From Actinomycetales bacterium (GTDB lineage Bacteria > Actinomycetota > Actinomycetes > Actinomycetales > Actinomycetaceae), in the NCBI GenBank assembly GCA_015655375.1, contig JAATFD010000024.1, positions 37,910-101,909 of the forward strand: a DNA stretch of 64,000 nucleotides, in the 5' to 3' direction. Below the pieces are notes generated by a model. It searched no databases. It saw nothing but the letters and a program-made list of their open reading frames with translations, and had not been told where the DNA came from. Positions within the stretch are counted from its first letter, which is position 1; each line of letters opens with the position of its first letter. Shown piece after piece: positions 25,342 to 33,944 of this stretch. A program made the translations under genes and the position numbers.

Positions 25342-25359
25342 ATGTAGTTTATACTACCT
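25342..25359. promoter_or_regulatory. 18-bp inverted-repeat operator, copy 4
   Basis: ATGTAGT-TTAT-ACTACCT. The left arm is identical to the consensus; the right arm has one change. The surrounding 25.2-25.4 kb is unusually AT-rich for this genome, as expected for a promoter region. Confidence 0.6.
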
Positions 25360-25431
25360 GCCCTTAGCTGAACCTTGACTGTGGTGGTCTGAGCGCGCTC
25401 AGTGTCGCGACTGACTCAATCCCTGCCGTAT

Positions 25432-25604
25432 CGATGTTAGGTCATATGTTGGACATTTCTTTGCTGTTTATTGGTAATAAGCTTCCATTGTGTGGAAGTC
25501 CGATGAACCAATGCGGCTGTCCAGGAGGTGCCCATGAGCGAGTTCCACCATGTGGGCAAGAAGTATTTCAGCGGCGCAATGGCGATTGAAGATCTGTCGT
25601 TCGA
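25432..25604 (+). pseudogene. Duplicated promoter and first ~30 codons of opuCA (relic)
   Basis: Closely matches 31391-31564, that is the opuCA promoter region, its RBS (AGGAGGTGCCC) and the first codons ('EFHHVGKKYFSGAMAIEDLSFD' against 'EFRHVGKKYPDGTVAIEDLSFD'). After this the frame runs on into unrelated sequence and stops at 25752. No ATPase motifs remain. The duplicated promoter may now drive the SBP gene that starts 145 bp later. Confidence 0.75.
25482..25498. promoter_or_regulatory. Inverted repeat CTTCCA-N5-TGGAAG, relic copy
   Basis: CTTCCATTGTGTGGAAG, identical to 31441-31457 in the opuCA promoter region. Its conservation in the duplicate suggests an operator, perhaps of the IclR regulator encoded after the OpuC genes. 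Confidence 0.5.
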
Positions 25605-25748
25605 CCCTCAGAGCGCATCAACTGAGCAGGGGGAGGGCGTGTGGCGACAATCGGCAGTCTCCTTGTGTTGGGGCCACGTTCTCGGTGGTCCTCCGGTGCG
25701 TGCTGGTGGTTCCGGTCCTGCGTCATATGCAAGAAGAGGGAGAAGCGC

Positions 25749-26693
25749 ATGAGTTTCACGCGGCTGCGGCAGGGGTTCCTGCCCGTCGGCGTTGTGGCAA
25801 TGACGGTCGTCGCAACATTACTCAGTGGCTGTTCGTCGACCGCGAGCTCGGACTCGACCAGCGGGAGCTCGAGTCCTGCACAGAGCCCGAGCGCGTCGGT
25901 GGAGGCAGTGGCGAAGGATGACGCTTTGGCGCAGCGCCTTCCGGCATCGATCTCAGGCCGTGGCACGTTGATTGTCGGCTCGGACACGACCTTTGCTCCT
26001 GCTGAGTTCATCGACACCGACGGAACGACCCCGATCGGCTATGACGTGGATTTGAGCCGGGCCATCGCCCAGAAGCTTGGTCTCGAGCTGGACTTTCGGA
26101 GCGCCAATTTCGATTCCATCCTGCCTGCCCTGGGCAGCAACTATGACATGGGAGCGTCCGCGTTCTACATCACGAAGGAGCGTCTGAATGCCGTCAACAT
26201 GGTTTCCTATCTCCAGGGTGGGTCGACGCTGCTCGTCTCCGGTGGGAATCCAGAGGGTCTGAATCTGGACAATCTGTGTGGAAAGACCATCGCGGTGCAG
26301 ATCGGCTCGACGCAGCAGAATGACCTCGACACGTTCTCGCAGAAGTGTGTGTCCGACGGGCAATCGGCCATAGAGGCGATTCCGTTGCAGACGAACACCG
26401 AGGCGATCACTCGACTGAGCACCGGGGGCGCTGACGGGGTGTTGTCGGGCGAATCCCTGCTGGGGTATGCCGCGTCGCAGAGTGATGGTGCACTTGAGAC
26501 GATATCCGATACCTACAATGCTGGCATCACCGGCATCGCCGTTGCAAAGGACGATCCTGAATTCGCTCAGTTGATTTCGGACACGATCGATTCGTTGATT
26601 GCTGATGGCACATATCAGGAGATTCTCGAGTCCTGGGGTCAGAGCTCGTCTGAGATCTCCGATTCGCAGGTCAACCCAGAAACGAACATGTGA
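25749..26693 (+). CDS. Amino-acid ABC transporter substrate-binding lipoprotein (2)
   Basis: 314-aa binding protein. Signal peptide with lipobox 'LLSGC' and a Ser/Thr-rich tether, then SBP_bac_3 elements 'TLIVGSDTTFAPAEFIDTDG', 'IGYDVDLSRAIAQKLGLEL', 'FDSILPALGSNYDMGASAFYITKERL' and a C-terminal 'DTIDSLIADGTYQEILESWG'. ATG 25749 follows GAGGGAGAAG; the ORF-track start at 25641 would add a non-signal extension. Its stop overlaps the GTG of the M20 gene. It probably supplies the substrate of that amidohydrolase; ligand unknown. Confidence 0.85.
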   Translation: MSFTRLRQGFLPVGVVAMTVVATLLSGCSSTASSDSTSGSSSPAQSPSASVEAVAKDDALAQRLPASISGRGTLIVGSDTTFAPAEFIDTDGTTPIGYDVDLSRAIAQKLGLELDFRSANFDSILPALGSNYDMGASAFYITKERLNAVNMVSYLQGGSTLLVSGGNPEGLNLDNLCGKTIAVQIGSTQQNDLDTFSQKCVSDGQSAIEAIPLQTNTEAITRLSTGGADGVLSGESLLGYAASQSDGALETISDTYNAGITGIAVAKDDPEFAQLISDTIDSLIADGTYQEILESWGQSSSEISDSQVNPETNM

Positions 26694-27934
26694 GCGGGAT
26701 GAGTGAAATTCTTGTGAACGATGATGCAACAGGCCTCATGGATGAGTATCCGGAGATCGCGGGTGAGTTCGCCGCTATTGAAACAGTTGAGCCTCATTTC
26801 ATCGATCAGCAGATTCGCCTGACGGAAATCTCGTCGCCCACTTTTGCCGAACATGAGCGGAGCGCGGCGTTCCTCGCGATGCTCACGGACGTCGGCGTCA
26901 CGAACGCGGTCGCCGACGAGCAGGGAAACGTGCTCGGAGAGATCCGGGGAGACGAGGCTGGGCCGAAACTGCTCATCACCGCTCACCTGGACACGGTGTT
27001 CGACGCCGACACGGACGTGACGGTCCGGCCAGACGGAGCCGTTCTGCGTGGACCGGGCATCTGTGATGACGACCGTGGATTGGCGGCCGTCCTGGCGGCG
27101 GCGCGCGCCTTGGTCAGCGTTCGCGACCGGCTCGGCGGCACGGTCTTGATCGGCGCGAACGTCGGTGAGGAAGGGAAAGGAGATCTGGCCGGTATTGCGG
27201 CGATCATGGACACTCACGAGTTCGACGCGTTCATCACGGTGGACGGGGGAACCCCCGACCGTTTGGTCACTCGGGGCACGGGCTGCATCAGCTACGTCGT
27301 GGAGTTCGTGGGCCCAGGCGGACATGCCTTCGGAGACTTCGGTCGGCCCAGCGCGATCCACGCAGCTGCCCGGGCGACGTCGGGGATCATCGATCTGGAC
27401 GTTCCCGAGGACCCGAAGACAGTTTTCAATGTCGGTGTCCTACGCGGCGGTGTGACCGAAACCGCCATCGGGTTCAGTTGTCACATGGAGATCGACCTGC
27501 GTTCGACGGATCGGGCGGAGTTGGACGACCTGGATGCACAGGTCCGCCAGATCACCGCAGCCGCCGTCGACACGGAGAACGAACGATCGGATCTCTCGGC
27601 CGGCGCCGTGACTTTCGAGATGACCCAAACGGTCGCGATTCCCACCGGCTCGCAGGATCAGGGCGCTCCCATCGTGCGGGCAGCTCTGGCTGGCATGGCC
27701 GGAGCCGGAATGAACCCGACGGTCGGCAATCCATCGACGACGGACGCGAACATCCCGATGAGTCGCGGTGTTCAAGCAGTGTGCATGCCCGGCGGTGGCA
27801 TCGGTCAGAACATGCATTCGTTGGAGGAATGGTTCGACACCACGGACAGTTTCCGCGGTCCCCAGGCAATCTTCCTGACCGCCCTGCTCGCAGTGGGCTA
27901 TGGCGACCGTCAGCCGTTGCTCCAACACAACTGA
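26690..27934 (+). CDS. M20-family metallopeptidase/amidohydrolase (ArgE/DapE/CPG2-like)
   Basis: 414-aa cytosolic zinc hydrolase. Metal-site motifs are 'LLITAHLDTVF' and 'RGPGICDDDRGLAAVLAAA', the catalytic/metal Glu is in 'GANVGEEGKGDL', and a dimerisation lid domain lies at ~residues 205-315 ('GTGCISYVVEFVGPGGHAFG'). It hydrolyses a peptide-like or N-acyl amide bond. It sits between the SBP and permease genes of an amino-acid ABC transporter, so an imported dipeptide, acyl-amino acid or opine lactam is a reasonable substrate class. The start is GTG 26690 (overlap with SBP stop) or ATG 26699. Distinct from the allantoate-type amidohydrolase at 35.6 kb. Confidence 0.82.
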   Translation: MSGMSEILVNDDATGLMDEYPEIAGEFAAIETVEPHFIDQQIRLTEISSPTFAEHERSAAFLAMLTDVGVTNAVADEQGNVLGEIRGDEAGPKLLITAHLDTVFDADTDVTVRPDGAVLRGPGICDDDRGLAAVLAAARALVSVRDRLGGTVLIGANVGEEGKGDLAGIAAIMDTHEFDAFITVDGGTPDRLVTRGTGCISYVVEFVGPGGHAFGDFGRPSAIHAAARATSGIIDLDVPEDPKTVFNVGVLRGGVTETAIGFSCHMEIDLRSTDRAELDDLDAQVRQITAAAVDTENERSDLSAGAVTFEMTQTVAIPTGSQDQGAPIVRAALAGMAGAGMNPTVGNPSTTDANIPMSRGVQAVCMPGGGIGQNMHSLEEWFDTTDSFRGPQAIFLTALLAVGYGDRQPLLQHN

Positions 27935-27949
27935 AGGCAGGGGGAGATC

Positions 27950-28813
27950 ATGAGCTCACGGAGCCGGTCAGAAACCGTCGACGGGGTCCAATTTGATCGG
28001 GTCAGGCCCTTGCGGCGTCCCGGACGATGGGTCTCGGGCGTGATCATCGCCTTGGTGGTCATCGCGGTGATCGATGGCTTCGTCACCAACAAGAACTTCC
28101 ACTGGCCGATCGTCGGAACGTACCTGTTCGACCCGACGATCCTGCGCGGAGTCGAATGGACGCTCGTGTTGACGGTCGCGGCGATGGTACTTGCCATCGT
28201 GCTGGCGATCACACTGGCGCTCATGCGAGAGTCCGACAACCCGTTGATGGCGTGGTTCTCCCGCGTGTGGGTGTGGTTCTTCCGCGGTACTCCGGTCTAC
28301 ACCCAGCTCATCTTCTGGGGGCTCGTCGCGGTCCTCTACCCGCGGATTTCGCTCGCGGTGCCTTTCGGCGGGCCGGAGCTGTTCGGAGTCGAGACCCGCA
28401 GTCTGTACAACGCGGCACTGGCGGCCATCCTGGGTCTCGGGCTCAACGAATCTGCCTACCTCGCAGAGATCTTTCGATCGGGCTTCTCCTCGGTGGATCC
28501 CGGGCAGGCGGATGCCTGCAAGGCCCTCGGGATGTCCAAGTCGCAGACATGGCGGAAGGTCATCCTGCCGCAGGCGATGCGCATCATCACTCCGCCGACG
28601 GGAAACGAGGCAATCGGCCTTCTCAAGACCACGTCGCTGGTGCTGGCCGTCCCCTTCACCCTGGAACTGACCTACGCGACGAATGCGATCGCGAATCGGC
28701 TCTATCAGCCGATTCCCCTGCTCATCGTCGCTGCGGCGTGGTACCTGTCGATCACCAGCCTGCTGATGGTTGGACAGCACTATTTGGAGAAGCACTTCGG
28801 AAAGGGACACTGA
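27950..28813 (+). CDS. Amino-acid ABC transporter permease (2)
   Basis: 287-aa HisM/GlnP-type permease with the same long N-terminus as permease 1 ('[24 protein letters not shown]' against 'GLGWPQFRTYLFYPAIIRGIGVTL'), so the two transporters are paralogous. EAA loop '[31 protein letters not shown]'. RBS CAGGGGGAGATC immediately precedes the ATG. Confidence 0.88.
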   Translation: MSSRSRSETVDGVQFDRVRPLRRPGRWVSGVIIALVVIAVIDGFVTNKNFHWPIVGTYLFDPTILRGVEWTLVLTVAAMVLAIVLAITLALMRESDNPLMAWFSRVWVWFFRGTPVYTQLIFWGLVAVLYPRISLAVPFGGPELFGVETRSLYNAALAAILGLGLNESAYLAEIFRSGFSSVDPGQADACKALGMSKSQTWRKVILPQAMRIITPPTGNEAIGLLKTTSLVLAVPFTLELTYATNAIANRLYQPIPLLIVAAAWYLSITSLLMVGQHYLEKHFGKGH

Positions 28814-28815
28814 CC

Positions 28816-29586
28816 GTGAGCGCAGGCGAACCCATGATTCGGCTGGTCGGGGTGCACAAGTTCTTCGGCGACGCACACATTCTGCGTGGCGTTGACCTGG
28901 AAGTGCAGGTCGGCCAGGTGATGGTCATCATCGGACCGAGTGGATCCGGCAAGTCGACGACGTTGCGGACGATCGACATGCTCGAGGAGGTGCAGAAGGG
29001 GGAGATCTGGGTCGGCGGTGAACGGATGGGCGTACGCGAGCGGGACGGTGAGCTGCTCGCGCTCAAGTCGTCGGAGATCGAACGACAGCGGTCACGGATC
29101 GGTATGGTCTTCCAGCACTTCAATCTGTTCCCCCACATGACGGTGCTCGAGAACCTTGAGCTCGCGCCGACCCTCACCCAGCACCGCGACCGCAAAGACC
29201 TCCGTTCGGAGGCCCTTCGCCTGCTCGATTCCGTGGGACTCGGCGACAAGGCGGGATCCTATCCCAAGGACATCTCGGGAGGTCAGAAGCAGCGCGTGGC
29301 CATCGCTCGTGCGCTGACGCTCAACCCGGAAGTGATGCTCTTTGACGAGCCGACCAGCGCACTCGACCCCGAGCTCGTCGGCGATGTGCTTGCGGTGATG
29401 AAGGAGCTGGCGCAGAGCGGCATGACGATGGTCGTCGTCACTCATGAGATGGGGTTTGCCCGGGAAGTCGCGGACACGATGGTGTTTATGGACGGTGGCA
29501 GGATCATTGAGCAGGGCACGCCGCGGGGCCTTCTCGATCACGCGCAGAACGATCGAACGAAGACGTTCCTCAAGAGCGTGCTGTAG
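28816..29586 (+). CDS. Amino-acid ABC transporter ATP-binding protein (2)
   Basis: 256-aa GlnQ-type ATPase. Walker A '[18 protein letters not shown]', Q-loop '[14 protein letters not shown]', variant signature '[16 protein letters not shown]', Walker B '[12 protein letters not shown]', H-loop '[13 protein letters not shown]'. It carries a pre-Q-loop insertion like ATPase 1. GTG 28816 with AAAGGGA upstream is chosen; the 260 extra residues in the ORF track are the permease read out of frame. It ends the second transporter operon and converges on hutH. Confidence 0.92.
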   Translation: MSAGEPMIRLVGVHKFFGDAHILRGVDLEVQVGQVMVIIGPSGSGKSTTLRTIDMLEEVQKGEIWVGGERMGVRERDGELLALKSSEIERQRSRIGMVFQHFNLFPHMTVLENLELAPTLTQHRDRKDLRSEALRLLDSVGLGDKAGSYPKDISGGQKQRVAIARALTLNPEVMLFDEPTSALDPELVGDVLAVMKELAQSGMTMVVVTHEMGFAREVADTMVFMDGGRIIEQGTPRGLLDHAQNDRTKTFLKSVL

Positions 29587-29688
29587 CGCGTGCCATGGCG
29601 ACGCGGGGCGAAGAAGCGGACCCGGAGTGGGGAGCGCCATTGGTTCTGGTGCGGACACTCGCACGGATCCGCTTCCTCGCGTGAGGCT

Positions 29689-31284
29689 CTACCGGAGCGC
29701 TCCCGTGACGGATTGCGCGGCGCCTAGGACGTCCCCGTTGGAGACGGCTGCAGCGCTGGCTTCGATCTGAGGGGAGAGCCATTCGTCGGGTCCGGGCTCG
29801 GGTGCGAAGGTGCGCACGAGGTCGTGGACGGCGTGGGTGGCTGGGGCGGCCTCGAGGGGCGCCCGGAGGTCTTGGGCACGTGACGCAGCAAGGATCTCGA
29901 TGCCGAGGACGTGCATGAGTCCGTCGACGGAACGGCGAAGCTTGCGGGCTCCTGCCCACCCCATCGAGACGTGATCCTCCTGCATCGCGGAGGACGGAAT
30001 CGAATCGACGGAAGCGGGGACCGCCAACCGCTTGAGTTCGGAAACGATGCCTGCTGCCGTGTACTGGGCGATCATCAGGCCGGAGTCGACACCGGGGTCG
30101 TAGGCGAGGAAAGGCGGGAGTCCATCATTGCGGGAGGGATCCAAGAACCGGTCGAGCCGGCGTTCGGAGATGGAAGCGACGTCTGCGGTGACGATGGCGA
30201 GAAAGTCGAGGACGTAGGCGATAGGGGCGCCATGGAAGTTGCCGTTGGACTCGACTCGCCCGTCGTCGGTGATCACGGGGTTGTCGATGGCGGAGGCGAG
30301 CTCCCGTTCGGCAACCTCTCGGGCGTGGGCGAGGGTGTCGCGCGCACCCCCGTGGACCTGGGGAGAGCACCGCAGGGAGTAGGCATCCTGGACGCGCGTG
30401 CAGGCGTGCGGATCGCGATGGCTCGCCATGATGCCCGAGTCGGTCAGCAGGGCGACCAGGTTCGCAGCGGAGTCGGCCTGCCCGGGGTGGGGGCGCAGGG
30501 CCTGGAGATCGGCGGCGAAGACGGCGTCGGTCCCCAGCAGTGACTCGACGCTCATGGCGGCGGCGATGTCGGCGCTGCGCAGAGCCGTCTCCAGGTCGTG
30601 GATGGCCAGGCAGAGCTGGCCGAGCATCCCGTCGGTCCCGTTGAGCAGGGCGAGGCCCTCCTTCTCGACGAGGGCGGTCGGCGGGATGCCCGCCGCCTCG
30701 AGGGCCTGCGCGGAGGGCATCAGCTCTCCCGACGCGTCGCGGACCTCTCCTTCTCCCATCAGTGCCAGAGCGCAGTGTGCCAGGGGAGCGAGGTCGCCGG
30801 AGCATCCCAGCGACCCGTATTCGCGCACCACGGGAGCGATACCTGCGTTGAGCATCGCGGTGTAGCGCCGGGCGGTCTCCGGACGCACACCAGTGTGCCC
30901 GGTGGCAAGCGTCGACAGGCGCAGGAGCATCAGGGCGCGGACCACCTCGCGCTCAACCTCGGCACCCGTTCCGGCGGCGTGGGAACGGACGAGGGAACGC
31001 TGGAGCTGGGCGCGCCTGTCGACCGGGATGTGCCGGGTGGCCAGAGCGCCGAAACCGGTGGAGACCCCATAGTGGGGCACCGTGTCGTCGGCCAGAGCGT
31101 TGATCACCTCCGCGCCGTGTGCGAGCGACGCCAGCGCCTCGGCGGTCAGCTCGACGGGCGATCCATAGCGGGCGACCGCAACGACCTCGTCAATGGATAG
31201 CGGGCCCGTGCCGAGGTGGACGGGTGAGCCCGACGCAGGGTCGGGGGTCGCGGAGGGCGTCTGGGGAGAGCCGAGGTTCGTCAT
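29689..31284 (-). CDS. hutH: Histidine ammonia-lyase
   Basis: 531-aa enzyme that deaminates L-histidine to urocanate, first step of histidine utilisation. Active-site Tyr72 in 'HYGVSTGFGALA', the MIO-forming triad in 'YGSLGCSGDLAPLAHCAL' (Cys161-Ser-Gly instead of Ala-Ser-Gly, a variant I associate with actinobacterial HutH), 'VQDAYSLRCSPQVHGGARDT' and 'SSAMQEDHVSMGW'. The N-terminus is ~20 residues longer than usual. Transcribed divergently from the OpuC-type operon and apart from hutFIU, which lie 5 kb downstream on the other strand. Confidence 0.93.
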   Translation of the reverse strand: MTNLGSPQTPSATPDPASGSPVHLGTGPLSIDEVVAVARYGSPVELTAEALASLAHGAEVINALADDTVPHYGVSTGFGALATRHIPVDRRAQLQRSLVRSHAAGTGAEVEREVVRALMLLRLSTLATGHTGVRPETARRYTAMLNAGIAPVVREYGSLGCSGDLAPLAHCALALMGEGEVRDASGELMPSAQALEAAGIPPTALVEKEGLALLNGTDGMLGQLCLAIHDLETALRSADIAAAMSVESLLGTDAVFAADLQALRPHPGQADSAANLVALLTDSGIMASHRDPHACTRVQDAYSLRCSPQVHGGARDTLAHAREVAERELASAIDNPVITDDGRVESNGNFHGAPIAYVLDFLAIVTADVASISERRLDRFLDPSRNDGLPPFLAYDPGVDSGLMIAQYTAAGIVSELKRLAVPASVDSIPSSAMQEDHVSMGWAGARKLRRSVDGLMHVLGIEILAASRAQDLRAPLEAAPATHAVHDLVRTFAPEPGPDEWLSPQIEASAAAVSNGDVLGAAQSVTGALR

Positions 31285-31390
31285 GCCGTCATACCTGTCT
31301 GTCGGGGGTTGTGCGAGGCGTCTGTCGCGGAACGGTCTCGTGAGTCGGATCGAGCCTTCACAGTTGTGCGTTCGATGGTGATGCCCATGG

Positions 31391-31564
31391 CGATGTTAGA
31401 CCACATGTTGGACATTTCTTTGCTATTTTATGGTACCAGTCTTCCATTGTGTGGAAGCCCGATGATTCTACGAGCCCATTCAGGAGGCACCAATGATCGA
31501 GTTCCGCCATGTGGGCAAGAAGTATCCCGACGGGACGGTGGCAATCGAGGACCTGTCATTCGAC
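31391..31564. repeat. Parent copy of the duplicated promoter segment
   Basis: Segment matched by 25432-25604: opuCA promoter, RBS and first ~24 codons. Identity is highest around 'ATGTTGGACATTTCTTTGCT' and the CTTCCA/TGGAAG inverted repeat. Confidence 0.7.
31441..31457. promoter_or_regulatory. Inverted repeat CTTCCA-N5-TGGAAG before opuCA
   Basis: CTTCCATTGTGTGGAAG, 36 bp upstream of the opuCA start in the hutH/opuCA divergent region. Candidate operator for the IclR protein encoded at 34919. Confidence 0.55.
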
Positions 31565-32569
31565 GTGGCCCAGGGCAAGATCACCGTTCTCGTCGGCCCC
31601 TCCGGGTGTGGGAAGACCACTTCTCTGCGGATGATCAACAGGCTGGTCGAACCGACCTCCGGCGGGGTCTACATCGATGGGCGTGACGTCCAACGGGAGG
31701 ATCCCCAGGAGTTGCGCCGCTCCATCGGGTATGTCATCCAGGACGGGGGCCTCTTCCCCCATCGGACGGTTGCAGACAACGTGAGCGCCGTTCCCGTGCT
31801 CTGCGGGGTCAAGAAGAAGACCGCTCGCCGAGCCGCCCTCGACCTGCTCGACACTGTGGGCCTGGACCGATCCTTTGCGTCGAGGTACCCCTGGCAGCTC
31901 TCCGGCGGTCAGCAGCAACGCGTCGGGATCGCCCGCGCCCTTGCCGCCGACCCGCCCTACCTCTTGATGGACGAACCGTTCTCTGCGCTTGACCCGGTTG
32001 TGCGTGGGCAGCTGCAGGACCAGCTTCTCGCGATCCAGGCGGAGTTCGCCAAGACGATCGTCCTGGTCACGCACAACGTCGGGGAGGCCCTCAAACTGGG
32101 TGACCAGATCGTCATTCTCGACACCGGCGGCACGCTCATGGAGTGCGGAAGCCCGGAGCACATCATCGCCGAGCCGTCGAGTGCCTTTGTCGCGGGATTC
32201 CTGGGGGCGTCTCGTGGATACGAATCGCTGGGATTCGTCGGCGGGGACACGATCGATCCCCGACCTGTGGATCCGGTCCATCTCGGCGAGACGCTCGCGA
32301 CGGGGGCTTCCGGGTGGGTGCTCGTCGTGGACGACAAGGGCGCCTTCCTCGGATGGTTCGATGCCGCGAAGGGTCCCGCGGTCACCCGCGATGCGATCAA
32401 CTGGTCGTGTGCGCCGGCGCTGCGAACCTCCACGCTCAAGGACCACATGGATTCCGTGCTGTCGAGTCCGGCACGACTCGGCGTCGTCACCGACGAGCAG
32501 AGTCGGGTCATTGGGGTCATCGGCCTGCAGGATGTTCTGTCCGCTCTCGACCCGACTGTCAGGGGGTGA
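31493..32569 (+). CDS. OpuC/ProV-type (betaine) ABC transporter ATP-binding protein
   Basis: 358-aa ATPase of the quaternary-amine transporter class. Walker A 'VGPSGCGKTTSLRMINRL', 'GYVIQDGGLFPHRTV', signature 'LSGGQQQRVGIARALA', Walker B 'YLLMDEPFSALD'. A ~110-residue C-terminal region after 'AEPSSAFVAGFLGASRGYESL' resembles the CBS-type regulatory tail of OpuCA. It is the first of four OpuC-like genes located between hutH and the other hut genes, which is unusual for an osmoprotectant system and points to a histidine-betaine type substrate. Confidence 0.88.
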   Translation: MIEFRHVGKKYPDGTVAIEDLSFDVAQGKITVLVGPSGCGKTTSLRMINRLVEPTSGGVYIDGRDVQREDPQELRRSIGYVIQDGGLFPHRTVADNVSAVPVLCGVKKKTARRAALDLLDTVGLDRSFASRYPWQLSGGQQQRVGIARALAADPPYLLMDEPFSALDPVVRGQLQDQLLAIQAEFAKTIVLVTHNVGEALKLGDQIVILDTGGTLMECGSPEHIIAEPSSAFVAGFLGASRGYESLGFVGGDTIDPRPVDPVHLGETLATGASGWVLVVDDKGAFLGWFDAAKGPAVTRDAINWSCAPALRTSTLKDHMDSVLSSPARLGVVTDEQSRVIGVIGLQDVLSALDPTVRG

Positions 32570-32574
32570 CCGCG

Positions 32575-33222
32575 ATGGACCTCGAGTGGATTCCGCGCAA
32601 CGCGACGATGATCCTTCATCTTCTGGCCACCCACATCTGGCTGACGATCATCCCGACGGCGATCGGCTTGGCCGTCTCGGTCCCACTGGGACGCATTGCG
32701 GCCAAGCATTCCAGGCTCTACGTGCCCATCGTCCAGACGACGAGTCTGTTCTACACGATTCCATCGCTCGCGCTCTTCGTCCTTCTTCCCAAGATCCTGG
32801 GCACCCGGATCCTGGACCCAGTCAACGTCGTGGTCGCGCTGACGATCTACACGGTCGCCCTCCTGGTGCGCAATGTCGCCGATGCGCTGATCTCGGTCCC
32901 GTCGAACACTCGGCAGGCAGCTCAGGCCATGGGGTATTCCTCCGGTCAACTGTTCTGGCACGTGGAGCTTCCCATGTGCATCCCGGCCCTGATCTCGGGC
33001 TTGCGGGTCGTGGTGGTGTCCAACGTCTCGATCGTCACCATGGCGGCGCTCATCGGCGTCGATCAGCTCGGCTCCCTGTTCACACTCGGATTCACGCGGC
33101 GGCTGTACCTGCCGATCATCGTGGGTCTGATCGTGTGTCTGTTCCTCGCCGTCGTCCTCGATCGCCTGCTCGACGTCCTCGGGCGGGTTCTCAGTCCCTG
33201 GCAGCGGAAGGGAGCGATGTGA
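32575..33222 (+). CDS. OpuC-type ABC transporter permease (1)
   Basis: 215-aa permease with 5-6 membrane helices and the OpuCB-like segments 'HIWLTIIPTAIGLAVSVPLG', 'TIPSLALFVLLPKILG', 'TRQAAQAMGYSSGQLFWHVELPMCIPALISGLR' (EAA loop). ATG 32575 has AGGGGGTGA upstream. Ends in a TGATG overlap with permease 2. Confidence 0.87.
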   Translation: MDLEWIPRNATMILHLLATHIWLTIIPTAIGLAVSVPLGRIAAKHSRLYVPIVQTTSLFYTIPSLALFVLLPKILGTRILDPVNVVVALTIYTVALLVRNVADALISVPSNTRQAAQAMGYSSGQLFWHVELPMCIPALISGLRVVVVSNVSIVTMAALIGVDQLGSLFTLGFTRRLYLPIIVGLIVCLFLAVVLDRLLDVLGRVLSPWQRKGAM

Positions 33223-33932
33223 TGTCAGTCCTGGATTGGCTCGTCGATCCGTCGAACTGGAGCGGACAGGGCTCGATCCCCGTCCAATTCGGATATCACC
33301 TGCTCTATTCCGTCGTCGCGTTGGCTCTCGCGCTCGCCATCGCCTTCCCCGTCGGCATCCTCGTCGGGCACACGGGCCGGGGCGCTGGGTGGGCGCTGGG
33401 GCTCGCCAACGCGATGCGTGCGCTGCCCACACTCGGCTTCCTGATCCTCATGGTCCTGGTGATGGCGCCGCGGATCCACTCCGGCCTCGCGTTCGTGGTC
33501 CCCTCCGTCATCGTCTTGGTCCTGCTCGCCGTCCCGCCGATCCTGTCGGCAACCGTCAGCGGGATCCGGAGCATCGACCACGGAGTCATCGATGCGGCGC
33601 GCGGAATCGGGTATTCCGAGGCGCAGATCGTCCGCCGCGTCGAGATTCCCTGTTCGTTTCCCTCGCTCCTGGCCGGAGTCCGTTCGGCAACATTGCAGGT
33701 GGTCGCCACCGCGACGATCACCGCGTACGTGTCGCTCCAAGGCCTAGGCCGGTTCATCATCGACGGACGTGCCGCCGGTGACTACACGCAGATGGCGGGG
33801 GGCGCCGTTCTCGTGGCGCTGCTGGCCATCCTCCTGGAGGAGGTCTTCCGCCATTCCTCACGCTTCCTCGTGTCTCCCGGGCTCAACCGAACCCCTGCCC
33901 GACGCATGAGCTCCCGTCGTCCTCAGATGTGA
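33222..33932 (+). CDS. OpuC-type ABC transporter permease (2)
   Basis: 236-aa second membrane subunit: 'SVVALALALAIAFPVGILVGHTGRG', 'NAMRALPTLGFLILMVL', EAA loop 'VIDAARGIGYSEAQIVRRVEIPCSFPSLLAGVR', C-terminal 'GLGRFIIDGRAAGDYTQMAGGAV'. The start ATG overlaps the previous stop by one base. Together with permease 1 it makes the usual OpuCB/OpuCD heterodimer. Confidence 0.87.
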   Translation: MSVLDWLVDPSNWSGQGSIPVQFGYHLLYSVVALALALAIAFPVGILVGHTGRGAGWALGLANAMRALPTLGFLILMVLVMAPRIHSGLAFVVPSVIVLVLLAVPPILSATVSGIRSIDHGVIDAARGIGYSEAQIVRRVEIPCSFPSLLAGVRSATLQVVATATITAYVSLQGLGRFIIDGRAAGDYTQMAGGAVLVALLAILLEEVFRHSSRFLVSPGLNRTPARRMSSRRPQM

Positions 33933-33944
33933 AAGGTTTCTGAT

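Noticed and set aside
25528-25752. Short ORF 'MPMSEFHHVGKKYF...' as a functional small gene
   Set aside because: It is the truncated duplicate of the opuCA 5' end followed by unrelated codons.
28027-28815. N-terminal extension of ABC ATPase 2 in the ORF track
   Set aside because: It is the permease gene read in another frame; a GTG with RBS lies right after the permease stop.
31957-33432. 491-aa minus-strand ORF opposite the OpuC genes
   Set aside because: Arg/Pro/Ser-rich shadow of three genuine ABC transporter genes.
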